Shown piece by piece: positions 7,442 to 15,178 of a stretch of 64,000 nt of DNA. Under the pieces are notes generated by a model. It made no database searches. It saw only the letters and a list, made by a program, of their open reading frames with translations, and had not been told where the DNA came from. Where the stretch lies: contig NC_007948.1 of assembly GCF_000013865.1 (NCBI RefSeq), positions 3,968,001-4,032,000 of the forward strand, given 5' to 3'. Each line of letters opens with the position of its first letter. Position 1 is the first letter of the stretch. The position numbers were made by a program, and so were the translations under genes. This DNA is from Polaromonas sp. JS666. Lineage in GTDB: Bacteria; Pseudomonadota; Gammaproteobacteria; Burkholderiales; Burkholderiaceae_C.

Positions 7442-8365
7442 TCAGGCCCGCAACCCCTCCTCCACTGTCGGGTAACGCAGCACCAGCTTCAACTCCTCCT
7501 TCATCCGCCGGTTGTCCAGCCGCCGCGACTCGCCCATGAAACTCAGCAGCATCAGCGGTAACTGTTCCCTGGCGGTGCTTCGCGGCAGGCGCGCAGGCCG
7601 TGGCAGCTGGTACAGGTCGGCCGCCAGGTCGAAGTAGTCGCCCATCTTCATCTGCGTGTCGTCGCTGGCGTTGGTGACCCGTTGCGGCTTGCCGCGCCAC
7701 AGGGCCGCGACGCAGGCGCGGGCCAGGTCATCCGCGTGGATGTGGTTGGTGTAGACGTCGTCCTGCGCGCGCAGCACAGGTGTTCCCTTGAGCAGTCGCC
7801 CGCGCGGGGTGCCGCCTTCGCGGTCAGGGGCGTAAATGCCGGGGATCCGCAGGATGTGCGTGTGCGCCGCGGTCGCGCGCCCGAACAGGCGCACCAGGGC
7901 TTCCGCATGCACGCGGCGCACGGCCCGGGGCGTGTTCGGATTGACGCCCCGCGTTTCGCTGACCCAGTCGCCTTGGCAGTCACCGTAGACACCGCTGGTT
8001 GAGCCATAGACCAGCGACTGTGGCCGGCCGCGTAAACGCAGGATCCTGAGCAGGGCCAGGGTGCGTGGATCGCTGCGCCAGTCAGGGTTGTCGCCGGGAG
8101 GCGGCGCCAGATGCACGACGCGGGTCGCCAGGCCGGCCAGCCGGCGCAGGCTGGCGCTGTCGTCCAGATTGCCCAGCAAGGGGGTGACGCCGTGCGCGCG
8201 CAGTTCGGGCAGGCGGTCTGTCGATGAGGTCAGGGCCATCAGGCCAACACGGCCGCGGAGCTGGCGGGACACCCGCAGGCCGACGTCGCCACAACCGACG
8301 ATGAGAACGCGCTCGCGGCGAAAGCGAAAAGGCAGGGCGCCAAGGGGATTCAGGTTTGAGGGCAA
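7442..8365 (-). CDS. NAD(P)-dependent epimerase/dehydratase-family protein
   Basis: A 307-residue extended SDR-like protein. It has an N-terminal Rossmann motif VLIVGCGDVG (residues 20-29), a VVHLAPPPGD segment, and a YGSTSGVYG motif containing the family tyrosine region. It resembles the YeeZ-type group of NAD-dependent epimerase/dehydratases, whose physiological substrate is not established. The reading frame is intact and runs convergently to the SDR gene at 6561-7355, with 86 bases between them. It starts 61 bases from the divergent ferredoxin-reductase gene, so the two may share a promoter region. Confidence 0.75.
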   Translation of the reverse strand: MPSNLNPLGALPFRFRRERVLIVGCGDVGLRVSRQLRGRVGLMALTSSTDRLPELRAHGVTPLLGNLDDSASLRRLAGLATRVVHLAPPPGDNPDWRSDPRTLALLRILRLRGRPQSLVYGSTSGVYGDCQGDWVSETRGVNPNTPRAVRRVHAEALVRLFGRATAAHTHILRIPGIYAPDREGGTPRGRLLKGTPVLRAQDDVYTNHIHADDLARACVAALWRGKPQRVTNASDDTQMKMGDYFDLAADLYQLPRPARLPRSTAREQLPLMLLSFMGESRRLDNRRMKEELKLVLRYPTVEEGLRA

Positions 8366-8426
8366 AATTGGGGGTTGGCTGGAAAACCAGCCAGGTCAGA
8401 CAACAGAAACCGCAAGGATACCCAAT

Positions 8427-9467
8427 ATGAGTTTCAACGTGAGCGTTCAGCCCAGCGGGCGGGTCTTTACCGCCGAGGCCGATGAGGCCCTGCTGGCTGC
8501 AGCGATTCGGCAGGGAATCGGTCTGCCCTACGGTTGCAAGGACGGCGCGTGCGGCTCCTGCAAATGCAAAAAGCTGGAAGGCACGGTGACCCACGGCCCG
8601 CATCAGTTGAAAGCCTTGTCGCTCGAGGAAGCAGCCAGTGGCTTTATCCTGACCTGCTGCGCCACGGCCCACTCCGATATCGTCATCGAGTCACGCCACG
8701 TCACCGACGAAAGCGCCTTTCCGGTCAAGAAGATGCCGGTGCGCATCAACAGCCTGGCCAAGGCCTCGCACGACGTGATGGTGGTGCGCCTGCAGCTGCC
8801 GGCCAGCGACGTCTTCAAATACCACGCCGGCCAGTATGTGGAATTCCTGCTGCGCGATGGCGACCGCCGCGCCTACTCGGTGGGCAACGCGCCGCATACC
8901 CAGGCGGAAAACCCCGGCCTGGAACTGCATATCCGCTACATGCCCGGCGGCAAGTTCACCGAGCATGTGTTTGGCCCCATGAAGGAAAAGGAAATCCTGC
9001 GCATCGAAGGTCCCTTCGGCAGTTTTTACCTGCGCGAAGACAGCACCAAACCCATGGTGCTGCTGGCTTCGGGCACCGGCTTTGCACCCATCAAGGCCAT
9101 CATCGAACACATGCAGTTCAAGGGCATCACGCGCCCCGCCGTGCTGTACTGGGGCGGCCGCCGCCCTGTCGACCTGTACATGAATGACTGGGTGCTCGGC
9201 AAGGTGGCCGAGATGCCGAATCTTCGCTACGTGCCGGTGGTGTCCGATGCCCTCGCAGAAGATGCCTGGACGGGCCGTACCGGCTTCGTGCACAAGGCCG
9301 TGCTTGAAGATTTCCCCGATCTCTCGGGTCATCAGGTCTACGCCTGTGGCGCACCGATTGTGGTGGACTCCGCGCAGGCCGATTACGCGGCAGCGGGCTT
9401 GCCTGCCGATGAGTTTTATGCGGACTCGTTCGTGACGGAAAAGGAAAAGGCACAAGCCGTGGTGTAA
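8427..9467 (+). CDS. 2Fe-2S ferredoxin-NAD(P)H flavin reductase (AscD/CDP-glucoseen reductase-like)
   Basis: A 346-residue electron-transfer protein made of an N-terminal plant-type 2Fe-2S ferredoxin followed by an FAD and NAD(P)H module. The cluster cysteines are visible at residues 37, 42 and 45, with the fourth at 77 or 78. The FAD motif RAYSVGNAP and the nucleotide-binding segment LLASGTGFAPIKAI follow. This layout is that of CDP-6-deoxy-delta-3,4-glucoseen reductase and of oxygenase reductases, but no sugar-nucleotide or oxygenase gene lies nearby, so the partner is unknown. The ORF is open upstream to 8061; ATG at 8427 was chosen because the ferredoxin domain begins there. Confidence 0.88.
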   Translation: MSFNVSVQPSGRVFTAEADEALLAAAIRQGIGLPYGCKDGACGSCKCKKLEGTVTHGPHQLKALSLEEAASGFILTCCATAHSDIVIESRHVTDESAFPVKKMPVRINSLAKASHDVMVVRLQLPASDVFKYHAGQYVEFLLRDGDRRAYSVGNAPHTQAENPGLELHIRYMPGGKFTEHVFGPMKEKEILRIEGPFGSFYLREDSTKPMVLLASGTGFAPIKAIIEHMQFKGITRPAVLYWGGRRPVDLYMNDWVLGKVAEMPNLRYVPVVSDALAEDAWTGRTGFVHKAVLEDFPDLSGHQVYACGAPIVVDSAQADYAAAGLPADEFYADSFVTEKEKAQAVV

Positions 9468-9585
9468 CGCGCAGGCGCACGCATGTGAGCAAACGGGACT
9501 CGGGCGCGGACTCATGGGCAGCCAGCCGGCTGTCAGGGTATGCCATAGAGGCCACCTGCCAGGATTCTTTGTAACAATACGGGGC

Positions 9586-10608
9586 ATGAACATCCGACCC
9601 GCCCCGTCCCCGTCCTCGTTCTCGTTCTCCTTTTCGTTCTCGTTCATGAAAGGCCTTGCGAGCCTGTCCATCGCAACACTGGCCCTGTCTTCATCGCTGG
9701 CGCTGGCTCAGCCCAAAGTCATGCGCATCATCGTTCCCTACGCGCCTGGCGGCCCGATTGATGTCACAGCCCGCCTGATGGCCGAACGCGTCAAGGACTC
9801 GCTGGGACCGGTCATCATCGAGAACCGCCCCGGCGGCGGCGGCAACATTGGCGCCGATGTGATTGCGAAGGCGGCACCCGATGGGTTGACGGTGGGCATA
9901 GCCGCAGTGGCGACGCATGCCATCAACCCCTGGCTGTACAGCAGGATGCCTTACAACGCCGCGACCGACTTCGCACCCATCACGCAGATGCTGCGCGTGC
10001 CGAACGTGCTGGTGATGAACGCCGACACGGCAAAACGACTGAACATCAACAGCTTGGCCGACCTGATCCAGTACGCCAAAGCCAACCCGGCCAAACTCAA
10101 CTACGCCAGCGGCGGCAATGGCAGCGCCGGCCACCTGGCGGGTGAAATGTTCAAGGCGCAGGCAGGCATTTTTGCGGTACACATCCCCTATAACGGCGGC
10201 AATCCGGCGCAGTTGGCCCTGTTGTCAGGGCAGGTCGATTTCAACTTCGACAACCTCGCCACCGCGTCAAGCAATATCAAGGCTGGCAAACTCAAGGCGC
10301 TGGCGGTGACAACCGCCTCGCGAAGCCCCGTACTGCCGGAGGTGCCGGCAGTGGCTGAAACCCTCAAAGGGTTTTCCATTGACACCTGGTGGGGCCTGGT
10401 GGCACCCGCCGCCACGCCCAAAGAGGTGATCACCAAACTGAACCATGCGTTTGTGGCCGCGCTGAATTCCCCGGAAGCGAAGACCCGATTTGCCACGCTG
10501 ATGGCCGAGCCCGTGGCCAACACACCGGAGCAGTTCGGCGCCTTCATGAAGGCGGAACTCGCGAAGTACGAGAAGGTGGTGAAGGCTTCCGGAGCCAAAG
10601 TGGACTGA
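9586..10608 (+). CDS. Bug-family tripartite tricarboxylate transporter binding protein
   Basis: A periplasmic solute-binding protein of the Bug (TctC-like) family, greatly expanded in Bordetella and Comamonadaceae and typically binding carboxylates. It has the family motifs IIVPYAPGGPIDVTARL, ENRPGGGGNIGADVIAK and HIPYNGGNPAQLALLSGQVD. From ATG 9586 it has 340 residues with an odd Ser-Phe-rich N-terminus. From ATG 9646 it has 320 residues and a textbook signal peptide ending SSLALA-QP. Neither start has a strong ribosome-binding site. No membrane components (TctA/TctB) are adjacent, as is usual for orphan Bug genes. The ligand is unknown. Confidence 0.85.
   Translation: MNIRPAPSPSSFSFSFSFSFMKGLASLSIATLALSSSLALAQPKVMRIIVPYAPGGPIDVTARLMAERVKDSLGPVIIENRPGGGGNIGADVIAKAAPDGLTVGIAAVATHAINPWLYSRMPYNAATDFAPITQMLRVPNVLVMNADTAKRLNINSLADLIQYAKANPAKLNYASGGNGSAGHLAGEMFKAQAGIFAVHIPYNGGNPAQLALLSGQVDFNFDNLATASSNIKAGKLKALAVTTASRSPVLPEVPAVAETLKGFSIDTWWGLVAPAATPKEVITKLNHAFVAALNSPEAKTRFATLMAEPVANTPEQFGAFMKAELAKYEKVVKASGAKVD
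9616..9645 (+). repeat. Hexanucleotide repeat (TCGTTC)n before a start codon
   Basis: Five 6-base units (TCGTTC, TCGTTC, TCCTTT, TCGTTC, TCGTTC) end directly before an ATG at 9646. If translation starts at 9586 they encode alternating Ser-Phe pairs. Changes in unit number would not shift the frame. Confidence 0.8.
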
Positions 10609-10634
10609 GAAAGTACCCTGAGAAAGTGGATGAA

Positions 10635-10960
10635 TCAGGGCAGTGTGAAGCGCAGGGTGGCACCTTCTCCCGGCTTTGACTCTGCCCATGTCCGGCCCCG
10701 GTGCCGGGCCACAATGCGCTGCACAATGCTCAGTCCGATACCCGAGCCCTCGAACTCATCGAGCCGGTGCATGCGCTGGAACGGCATAAACAGCTTGCCG
10801 GCTTCCGCCATGTCGAAGCCAGCGCCGTTGTCCCCCACGAAATAGCATGTGGCTGCGCGGTCAGCAGGGCGAACTTCCAGGCGTTGCCAATCAGGTTTTC
10901 GAGCAGGATACGCACCAGGCCGAGGTCTGCACTGACCCACAGGCGGGGCATCCGAAGTCC
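10635..10960 (-). pseudogene. Remnant of sensor histidine kinase ATPase domain, frameshifted
   Basis: Only the C-terminal catalytic domain can be seen, in two frames. In one frame [20 protein letters not shown] is a good N-box of a HATPase_c domain (about 10880-10945). A second frame continues with [20 protein letters not shown] (G1 box), then [18 protein letters not shown] (G2 box), ending at a stop at 10635. The dimerisation domain, phospho-acceptor histidine and sensor part are missing, and a frameshift separates the boxes. This is a decayed two-component or phytochrome-type kinase; no response regulator is nearby. Confidence 0.7.
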
Positions 10961-11194
10961 GAAAACCACAAGGACACGCCATGACGTGTCCTTGTTTGTC
11001 TTGGTATTTTCTTTGTCTATTCGGTATTGGTATCCGCTCCCCACCCGTCCTGGCTGGGCCGAGCAGCGCAGATGGAGGCGGGATCAGGGCCGCAGCTGTT
11101 TGAGCGAAGTGCAACGTAGCGAGTTCTGCGGCCCCCCGCCGGAGTCGAGCAGCACAGGTTGCCCGTAGCGCAGCGCAGGGACCCAGACTGCGGG

Positions 11195-11267
11195 TCGCCT
11201 TCTCTTTGCTTACTTTCTCTTGGCGACGCAAGAGAAAGTGAGTCGCCTGCCGGGGCGAGTCCCGGCC
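11195..11267. repeat. Dispersed hairpin repeat, copy 1
   Basis: A perfect 11-bp stem (ACTTTCTCTTG at 11212-11222 with CAAGAGAAAGT at 11229-11239, loop GCGACG) is followed by a conserved tail (AAAGTGAGTCGCC, then GCCGGGGCGAGTCCCGGCC) ending at 11267. The same arrangement recurs at 50704-50783. The rest of 10961-11354 contains no supported gene. Confidence 0.75.
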
Positions 11268-11354
11268 AGCAAATCTCAGTAGAGCTAGTTAGCTATCAAT
11301 TAATTGGCATGCTGCTATTTAATTTATTGGCTTAGCAGCAAAATACCTCGCAAA

Positions 11355-12071
11355 TCACTCGCCCAGGTAGGCCGCCCGAACCCGCGGATCGCTGAGCAGT
11401 TGCTTGGCATCGCCGTTCATGGTGACGTTGCCCGACTCCATCACATAGCCGCGGTTGGCAATGCCCAGCGCACGGCTGGCATTTTGCTCCACGAGCAGGA
11501 TGGTCACGCCGCGCGCCGACACGTCGCGCACCACTTCGAAAATCTTGTCCACCATGATGGGCGACAAGCCCATCGATGGCTCGTCGAGCAGCAGCACCTT
11601 GGGCCGGCTCATCAGCGCGCGGCCCATGGCCAGCATCTGCTGCTCGCCACCGGACAGGGTGCCGGCCAACTGGTCTTTACGCTCACGCAGACGCGGGAAC
11701 AGCGCAAACATCTTTTCGATGTCTTCGGCGATGCCTGCCTTGTCGCTGCGGATATAGGCGCCCATCTGCAGGTTTTCGGTGATGGTCATGCGGGCGAACA
11801 CGCCGCGGCCCTCGGGCACCATGGCCAGGCCTTCTTTCACCAGGTCCCAGGCGCCCCGGCCCTTGATGCTTTTGCCCAGGTACTGAATGTCACCATCGAG
11901 CATCGGCAAGGTGCCGGTGATGGCTTTCATGGTGGTGGTTTTGCCGGCGCCGTTGGAGCCGATCAGGGTGACGAGTTCGCCCTCATTGACTTCAAAGTCA
12001 ACGCCCTTGACCGCCTGGATGCCGCCGTAAGCCACCTTGAGCCCGGTCACTTTAAGAAGTGTGTTTGCCAT
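11355..12071 (-). CDS. livF: Branched-chain amino acid ABC transporter ATP-binding protein LivF
   Basis: A 238-residue ABC ATPase of the LivF type, one of two ATPases that drive branched-chain amino-acid (or related acid/amide) import. Walker A is GSNGAGKTT (residues 38-46), the signature is LSGGEQQMLAMGRAL and Walker B is VLLLDEPSMGLSP. It ends with the LivF-typical AYLGE. It is the last gene of livH-livM-livG-livF on the minus strand, 13 bases after livG. The binding protein livK is not in this operon and may be encoded elsewhere. Substrate preference cannot be read from the sequence. Confidence 0.93.
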   Translation of the reverse strand: MANTLLKVTGLKVAYGGIQAVKGVDFEVNEGELVTLIGSNGAGKTTTMKAITGTLPMLDGDIQYLGKSIKGRGAWDLVKEGLAMVPEGRGVFARMTITENLQMGAYIRSDKAGIAEDIEKMFALFPRLRERKDQLAGTLSGGEQQMLAMGRALMSRPKVLLLDEPSMGLSPIMVDKIFEVVRDVSARGVTILLVEQNASRALGIANRGYVMESGNVTMNGDAKQLLSDPRVRAAYLGE

Positions 12072-12084
12072 GTTCTTGCTTCCT

Positions 12085-12852
12085 TCAATGACCTGTGCCC
12101 AGATAGGCGGTGATCACTTTTTCGTCTTTTTGCACATCTGCGGGCGCGCCTTCGGCAATCTGCTTGCCATAGTCGAGCACGGTCACCCGGTCGCACAGGC
12201 CCATGACCAGCTTCACGTCATGCTCGATCAGCAGGATGGTGCGGTTGTCCTTGCGGATCCGGTCAATCAGCTCGCGCAGCTGCACTTTTTCGGTGGCATT
12301 CATGCCGGCTGCCGGCTCGTCGAGCGCGATCAGCTGCGGGTCGGTGGCCAGTGCCCGCGCGATCTCCAGGCGACGCTGGTCGCCATAGCTCAGGGTCCGT
12401 GCCTTGAAGTTGGCGTATTTGCCAATGCCCACATAGTCCAGCAGTTCCTGGGAACGTTTGGCGATGGCAGCCTCTTCATGCTTGAAGCCCGGGGTACGAA
12501 ACACCGCGCCCAGCAAGCCGGATTTGGTCCGGATATGGCGACCCACCATCACATTCTCCAGTGCCGTCATGTCGGCAAACAGGCGGATGTTCTGGAAGGT
12601 TCGGGCAATGCCGGCCTTGGCCACCTCATGCACCGCTGTGGGTGTGTAGGACTTTCCGGCCAGCTCGAACGAGCCGCTGTCGGGCGTGTACAGGCCGGTC
12701 AGCACATTGAAGAAGGTGGTCTTGCCGGCACCGTTGGGGCCGATCAGGCCGTACACCTGGCCGCGCTTGATATGGATGCCGACGTCGCTCAAGGCCTGCA
12801 GGCCGCCAAAGCGCTTGGAAACACCGGCCACTTTAAGAATGGTATCGCTCAT
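12085..12852 (-). CDS. livG: Branched-chain amino acid ABC transporter ATP-binding protein LivG
   Basis: The LivG-type ATPase partner of LivF, 255 residues from the start chosen here. Walker A is GPNGAGKTT, the signature is LSYGDQRRLEIARAL (the YGDQ variant is typical of LivG), and Walker B is LIALDEPAAGMN. The ORF has ATG at 12858, but AAGGAG lies 7 bases before ATG 12852 and only one base before 12858, so 12852 is preferred. It lies 11 bases downstream of livM in the same operon and forms a heterodimer with LivF at the cytoplasmic face of LivH/LivM. Confidence 0.93.
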   Translation of the reverse strand: MSDTILKVAGVSKRFGGLQALSDVGIHIKRGQVYGLIGPNGAGKTTFFNVLTGLYTPDSGSFELAGKSYTPTAVHEVAKAGIARTFQNIRLFADMTALENVMVGRHIRTKSGLLGAVFRTPGFKHEEAAIAKRSQELLDYVGIGKYANFKARTLSYGDQRRLEIARALATDPQLIALDEPAAGMNATEKVQLRELIDRIRKDNRTILLIEHDVKLVMGLCDRVTVLDYGKQIAEGAPADVQKDEKVITAYLGTGH

Positions 12853-12863
12853 GTCCATTCTCC

Positions 12864-13949
12864 TTAGCTTTTAACAGGTTTGACCAGCGGCTTGGCGTGC
12901 TCTGGCGAGGGCCAGAGACCGCGCGGACGCATCAGCATGACGACGATCATGGCCAGCGCAATCAGCAACTGGCGCAGGATGGCAGAGTCCAGCCGGCCAT
13001 CGGTCATGGCCTGCAGCGGACCGGCCACATGGCGCAGCACCTCGGGCAAGGCGGCCAGCAGCAAGGCACCCAGAATCACGCCAGGCAAATGGCCGATGCC
13101 GCCCAGCACCACCATGGCGACGATCATGATCGACTCCATCAGGCTGAAGGACTCGGGCGAGACAAAGCCCTGGAAGGCGGCAAACATGGAACCCGACACA
13201 CCACCAAAGGTAGCACCCATGCCGAAGGCCAGCAGTTTCATGTTGCGGGTGTTGATGCCCATGGCCTTGGCGGCAATTTCGTCTTCGCGAATCGCCATCC
13301 AGGCGCGGCCAATGCGCGAATTTTCCAGCCGGTGGCAAATGATGACCGAGACGATCACCAGCACCAGAAAGAGGTAGTAGTACATCGACACCGAGTTGAC
13401 CTCGATGCCGAGAAATTCATGCGGCTTGCCCAGGTCGAAGCCGAAAAACTTCATCGAATCAATCTGGTTGATGCCTTTGGGGCCATTGGTCAGGTTGATG
13501 GGGCGGTCCAGGTTGTTCAGGAACACGCGGATGATTTCACCAAAGCCCAACGTCACGATGGCCAGGTAGTCACCACGCAGCTTGAGCGTGGGCGCGCCCA
13601 GCACCACCCCGAAAAACCCTGCCAGGGCGGCAGCCGCCGGGATGGCGGCCCAGATGGGCAGGTGCAAGCCTTCCGGGAAGGCTGCGGCAATCACAGGAAA
13701 CGCCTCCGCCAGATGCGGCGAACCGAGCAGCGCAAACAGATAGGCACCGAGCGCAAAAAATGCCACATAGCCGAGATCCAGCAGGCCGGCATAGCCCACC
13801 ACAATGTTCAGGCCCAGGGCCAGCAGCACATAGAGCAGCGCCGTGTCGACAATGCGCACCCAGGCGTTACCGCCCTGCTGCAACAGCAGGGGCAACACCA
13901 GCAGCGCGGCGGCAACTATAAAAAAAGTAACCAGCTTGTTGGGTTTCAT
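12864..13949 (-). CDS. livM: Branched-chain amino acid ABC transporter permease LivM
   Basis: A 361-residue inner-membrane permease of the LivM family with about eight to ten hydrophobic segments. Family motifs include GLNIVVGYAGLLDLGYVAFFALGAY (residues 42-66), LRGDYLAIVTLGFGEIIR and GGIGHLPGVILGALLL. The C-terminus is short and cytoplasmic. It follows livH by 28 bases and precedes livG. With LivH it forms the membrane channel of the importer. The assignment to the family is firm; the transported compound could be an amino acid, an amide or another small acid. Confidence 0.93.
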   Translation of the reverse strand: MKPNKLVTFFIVAAALLVLPLLLQQGGNAWVRIVDTALLYVLLALGLNIVVGYAGLLDLGYVAFFALGAYLFALLGSPHLAEAFPVIAAAFPEGLHLPIWAAIPAAAALAGFFGVVLGAPTLKLRGDYLAIVTLGFGEIIRVFLNNLDRPINLTNGPKGINQIDSMKFFGFDLGKPHEFLGIEVNSVSMYYYLFLVLVIVSVIICHRLENSRIGRAWMAIREDEIAAKAMGINTRNMKLLAFGMGATFGGVSGSMFAAFQGFVSPESFSLMESIMIVAMVVLGGIGHLPGVILGALLLAALPEVLRHVAGPLQAMTDGRLDSAILRQLLIALAMIVVMLMRPRGLWPSPEHAKPLVKPVKS

Positions 13950-13977
13950 CAGAATTTCTCCTTAGGGCAACCGGGGA

Positions 13978-14907
13978 TCAGGCCCGGTCAGCCACACGTT
14001 CACCCAGCAGGCCGGATGGGCGCAGCGTGAGCACAAAAATCAGCACGATAAAGGCAAAAATATCGGAGTACTGGCTGCCCAGCACGCCACCCGTCAGCGG
14101 GCCGATGTAGCCCGCACCGATGGATTCAATCAGGCCCAGCAGGATGCCGCCCAGCACCGCGCCGCCCAGGTTGCCGATGCCGCCAAACACGGCTGCCGTA
14201 AAGGCCTTGAGACCGGGCAAAAAGCCCATGGTGTGCTGCACCGTGCCGTAATTGGAGGCGTACATCACGCCGGCCAGCGCCGCCAGAATGGCACCGATGA
14301 TGAAGGTGGCGGAAATCACGGTATCGGGCCGCACGCCCATCAGCGCCGCCACGCGCGGGTTCTCGGCGGTAGCGCGCATGGCACGGCCCAGCCGGGTGTA
14401 ATGCACCAGCCACATCAGCACTGAGAGAGAAACCGCCGTGGCACCCAGAATGAACAGCTGGGTCACGGTGATCACGGCGCCGCCCACCTGGAAGGGCTCG
14501 GTCGGCAAGAGGGTTGGGTAAGGTTTGTAGTTGGGCTTCCAGATCATCATGGCCAGCGTCTGCAGCAGCAGCGACATGCCAATGGCGGTGATCAGCGGGG
14601 CCAGCTTGGGCGAATTGCGCAGCGGCCGGTAGGCGACTTTTTCAATCGCGAAATTCAGCGCACCGCACACCACGAAGGCGATCAGCAGCGAAATCAGCAA
14701 GATCAGCCAGCCCGGTGTGCCCGGCATGGCCTCCTGCATCAGGCCGATGATGGTCCAGCTGGTCAGCGCACCCACCATCAAGACCTCGCCATGCGCAAAA
14801 TTGATCAGGTTGATGATGCCGTAGACCATGGTGTAGCCCAGGGCGATCAGGGCATACATGCTACCCAGTACCAGACCATTGATGATCTGCTGAAGCAATA
14901 CTTCCAT
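13978..14907 (-). CDS. livH: Branched-chain amino acid ABC transporter permease LivH
   Basis: A 309-residue LivH-type permease and the first gene of the liv operon. It begins MEVLLQQIINGLVLGSMYAL, the standard LivH N-terminus, so ATG 14907 was chosen over the longer open frame to 15021; GGGAGAG lies about 7 bases upstream of it. Other family stretches are NFAHGEVLMVGAL and GIGNLGGAVLGGILLGLIES. Upstream (14908-15178) there is room for a promoter but no binding-protein gene. In many liv operons livK stands here, so its absence is notable. Confidence 0.93.
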   Translation of the reverse strand: MEVLLQQIINGLVLGSMYALIALGYTMVYGIINLINFAHGEVLMVGALTSWTIIGLMQEAMPGTPGWLILLISLLIAFVVCGALNFAIEKVAYRPLRNSPKLAPLITAIGMSLLLQTLAMMIWKPNYKPYPTLLPTEPFQVGGAVITVTQLFILGATAVSLSVLMWLVHYTRLGRAMRATAENPRVAALMGVRPDTVISATFIIGAILAALAGVMYASNYGTVQHTMGFLPGLKAFTAAVFGGIGNLGGAVLGGILLGLIESIGAGYIGPLTGGVLGSQYSDIFAFIVLIFVLTLRPSGLLGERVADRA

Positions 14908-15149
14908 AAACTCACTCTCCCGTTTGATTGAACTTGCCAACTCTGCCTCTTGCCAACAATGGCCACGAACCAATGGGATCACCACTGGATCGCGCGAGCT
15001 AACAAAAAGCCCGCCTATCAAAACCAGGTAACTGGGTTGGGTGGCGAGCTAATCCGCAAATTGTAGCGAGGGGTTATTAGCGAGAATCGGGCCAACAGCC
15101 CCGTTTTTGCGGGGTTTACCCTTGAGAAAGTTGGTTTGTATCGCCAAAA

Positions 15150-15178
15150 CCGACTTTATCAGCCGGATTTGTTTTTTA
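15150..15178 (-). terminator. Possible intrinsic terminator of rarA
   Basis: Just after the rarA stop the minus strand carries CCGGCT, a GATAA loop, then AGTCGG with one mismatch, followed by TTTTGG. The plus-strand side is followed by TTTTTTATT, so it might work in both directions. The stem is short and imperfect. Confidence 0.4.

Noticed and set aside
8061..8426. Upstream extension of the ferredoxin-reductase frame
   Set aside because: It overlaps the divergent epimerase-like gene, and its translation is Arg/Pro/Ser-rich and unlike the family. The ferredoxin domain begins at ATG 8427.
10635..11231. A single 198-residue minus-strand protein
   Set aside because: Only its C-terminal part matches a histidine-kinase ATPase domain. 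The rest runs through the hairpin repeat and is not protein-like, so the gene is called a remnant.
12897..14030. Long plus-strand frame of 377 residues opposite livM
   Set aside because: It is a shadow of the livM coding strand, His/Gln-rich, with no motif or ribosome-binding site. The minus-strand gene is clear.
15099..15117. CCCCG-TTTTTG-CGGGG hairpin followed by TTT as a terminator
   Set aside because: There is no plus-strand gene upstream for it to serve, and the T-run is only three bases long.
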